Positions 63,328 to 64,000 of a stretch of 64,000 nucleotides of DNA are shown here, in pieces (the stretch's first letter is position 1; each line of letters starts with the position of its first letter). A program made the position numbers and the translations under genes. The notes beneath the pieces were generated by a model. It was given only the letters and a program-made list of their open reading frames with translations. It was not told the DNA's origin and did no database searches. This stretch comes from Sulfitobacter sp. M39 (lineage in GTDB: Bacteria > Pseudomonadota > Alphaproteobacteria > Rhodobacterales > Rhodobacteraceae): assembly GCF_021735935.1 (NCBI RefSeq), contig NZ_WMDZ01000001.1, forward strand, positions 496,001 through 560,000, given 5' to 3'.

Positions 63328-63356
63328 TTGACACGGTTTAGTGCGGCCCTTACATC
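63328..63356 (+). promoter_or_regulatory. Candidate promoter of secA
   Basis: A perfect -35 TTGACA (63328-63333), 17 bp, TACATC (63351-63356). It implies a leader of about 100 bases before ATG 63464. A GCAGCC/GGCTGC dyad (63306-63323) lies just upstream of the -35. Confidence 0.6.
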
Positions 63357-63463
63357 GCCCTATGGGCGCGGCCTTGGCGCACGTTCAGTCTTGTATCTAG
63401 GGGCTGTCCGGCGGCTCGGCAAGCAGATGGACGCCTTGGAACATAACTTCGGCAGGAGATTGC

Positions 63464-64000
63464 ATGCTGGGCATCGGAACACTCGCCAAAAAAGTCTTTG
63501 GGACCCCAAACGACCGTAAAATCAAGGCGACCCGCCCGCTGGTTGAAAAGATCAACGCGCTGGAAGAAGAATTCTTGGCTTTGACCGACGACGGTCTGAA
63601 GCAAAAAACGGAAGAGCTGCGCAAGCGGGCGATTGACGGCGAAAGCCTTGATGATCTGCTGCCGGAAGCTTTTGCGAACTGCCGTGAAGGCGCACGCCGG
63701 ACCTTGGGTCTGCGCGCCTTTGACACGCAGTTGATGTCGGCGATTTTCCTGCATCAGGGCAACATATCCGAGCAGAAAACCGGTGAGGGTAAAACCCTGA
63801 CCGCGACGCTGGCCGCTTACCTCAATGCGCTGACCGGCAAGGGCGTGCATGTGGTCACGGTGAACGAGTACCTCGTGAAACGGGACGCCGACTGGATGGG
63901 CAAGGTCTTTGCCTCGCTTGGGCTGACCACGGGCGCTGCGGTGTCCGGCATGACCGAGGAAGACAAGCGCGCCGCCTATGATTGCGACGTGACCTACGCC
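63464..64000 (+). CDS. secA: Protein translocase ATPase SecA, N-terminal part
   Basis: Motor that drives preproteins through SecYEG. The gene runs off the window; 179 residues are visible from ATG 63464, preceded by AGGAG. Residues 1-100 match SecA ([51 protein letters not shown]). The Walker A region KTGEGKT is at 105-111. It is preceded by SEQ where E. coli and most SecA have AEM/R, and the usual VNDYLA reads VNEYLV. These are conservative changes in a clearly SecA context. The two ATP-site changes are worth comparing with relatives. Confidence 0.95.
   Translation, partial: MLGIGTLAKKVFGTPNDRKIKATRPLVEKINALEEEFLALTDDGLKQKTEELRKRAIDGESLDDLLPEAFANCREGARRTLGLRAFDTQLMSAIFLHQGNISEQKTGEGKTLTATLAAYLNALTGKGVHVVTVNEYLVKRDADWMGKVFASLGLTTGAAVSGMTEEDKRAAYDCDVTYA

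Noticed and set aside
1..64000. CRISPR arrays, prophage, insertion sequences, tRNA or rRNA genes
   Set aside because: I scanned gaps and saw no direct-repeat array, transposase, integrase, att-like repeat or cloverleaf sequence; gene content is core throughout.

Overview
This 64 kb window is dense, single-copy core chromosome of an alphaproteobacterium, most likely a marine Rhodobacterales member of the Roseobacter group (Sulfitobacter/Roseobacter-like). The evidence is the combination and order of genes: hslVU, an Smr/mltA/Tim44 cluster, secB, dnaQ-coaE-aroE-maf, hemJ-rho-mnmE-mnmG-rsmG-parA-parB, hemW-rdgB-rph, hrcA-grpE, an MaeB-type malic enzyme, a NaChBac-type sodium channel, and rimP-nusA-ylxR-infB. 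Genus is inference; no rRNA or tRNA gene is present to anchor it. I see no prophage, insertion sequence or CRISPR array.

Layout. 1-9616: a partial minus-strand gene, the hslVU protease operon, an MFS transporter, the minus-strand run Tim44-mltA-smr, fxsA, secB, and the tightly overlapping maf-aroE-coaE-dnaQ operon. 9617-10020: the only gene-free stretch over 300 bases. It holds a cluster of DnaA-box-like 9-mers and AT-rich DNA and is my candidate for the chromosomal origin, oriC. 10021-17360: hemJ, rho and the mnmE-mnmG-rsmG-parA-parB segregation block, with two perfect 16-bp parS palindromes embedded in the first codons of mnmG and rsmG. 17357-30600: proofreading, RNA-processing, heat-shock and repair genes (hemW, rdgB, rph, hrcA, grpE, mutS), a malic enzyme/ribokinase-like pair, periplasmic msrA, a class IV aminotransferase/sulfotransferase-like pair and a small periplasmic protein. 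30592-43976: argG, ilvA, an Hpt protein divergent from a response-regulator/PP2C phosphatase, Nudix hydrolases, hslO, a CCA-adding-type enzyme, a two-gene ABC exporter, an RNA uracil methyltransferase and the sodium channel. 44056-53214: two L,D-transpeptidases flanking a CAP lipoprotein, hemH, an NDUFAF5-like methyltransferase, comF, glutaredoxin, nitrilase-like, MarR, ubiG, prolyl aminopeptidase and a short solute-binding-like protein. 53246-64000: the rimP-nusA-ylxR-infB translation operon behind a possible attenuator, phosphoesterase and lipid kinase, a 44-residue ORF, mutT-argJ-parvulin, and the start of secA.

How it fits together. Minus-strand genes leave the candidate oriC leftward and plus-strand genes rightward, and parA/parB/parS lie within about 7.5 kb, so origin and centromere are neighbours. 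Many genes are coupled by 1-8 nt overlaps, and several convergent pairs share stop-codon bases. The points most worth a second look are the oriC/parS architecture, the Hpt plus RR-PP2C pair (possible partner-switching control, with an unusually long antisense overlap), the hairpin over the MFS start codon, the rimP leader, and two small ORFs (60 and 44 residues).
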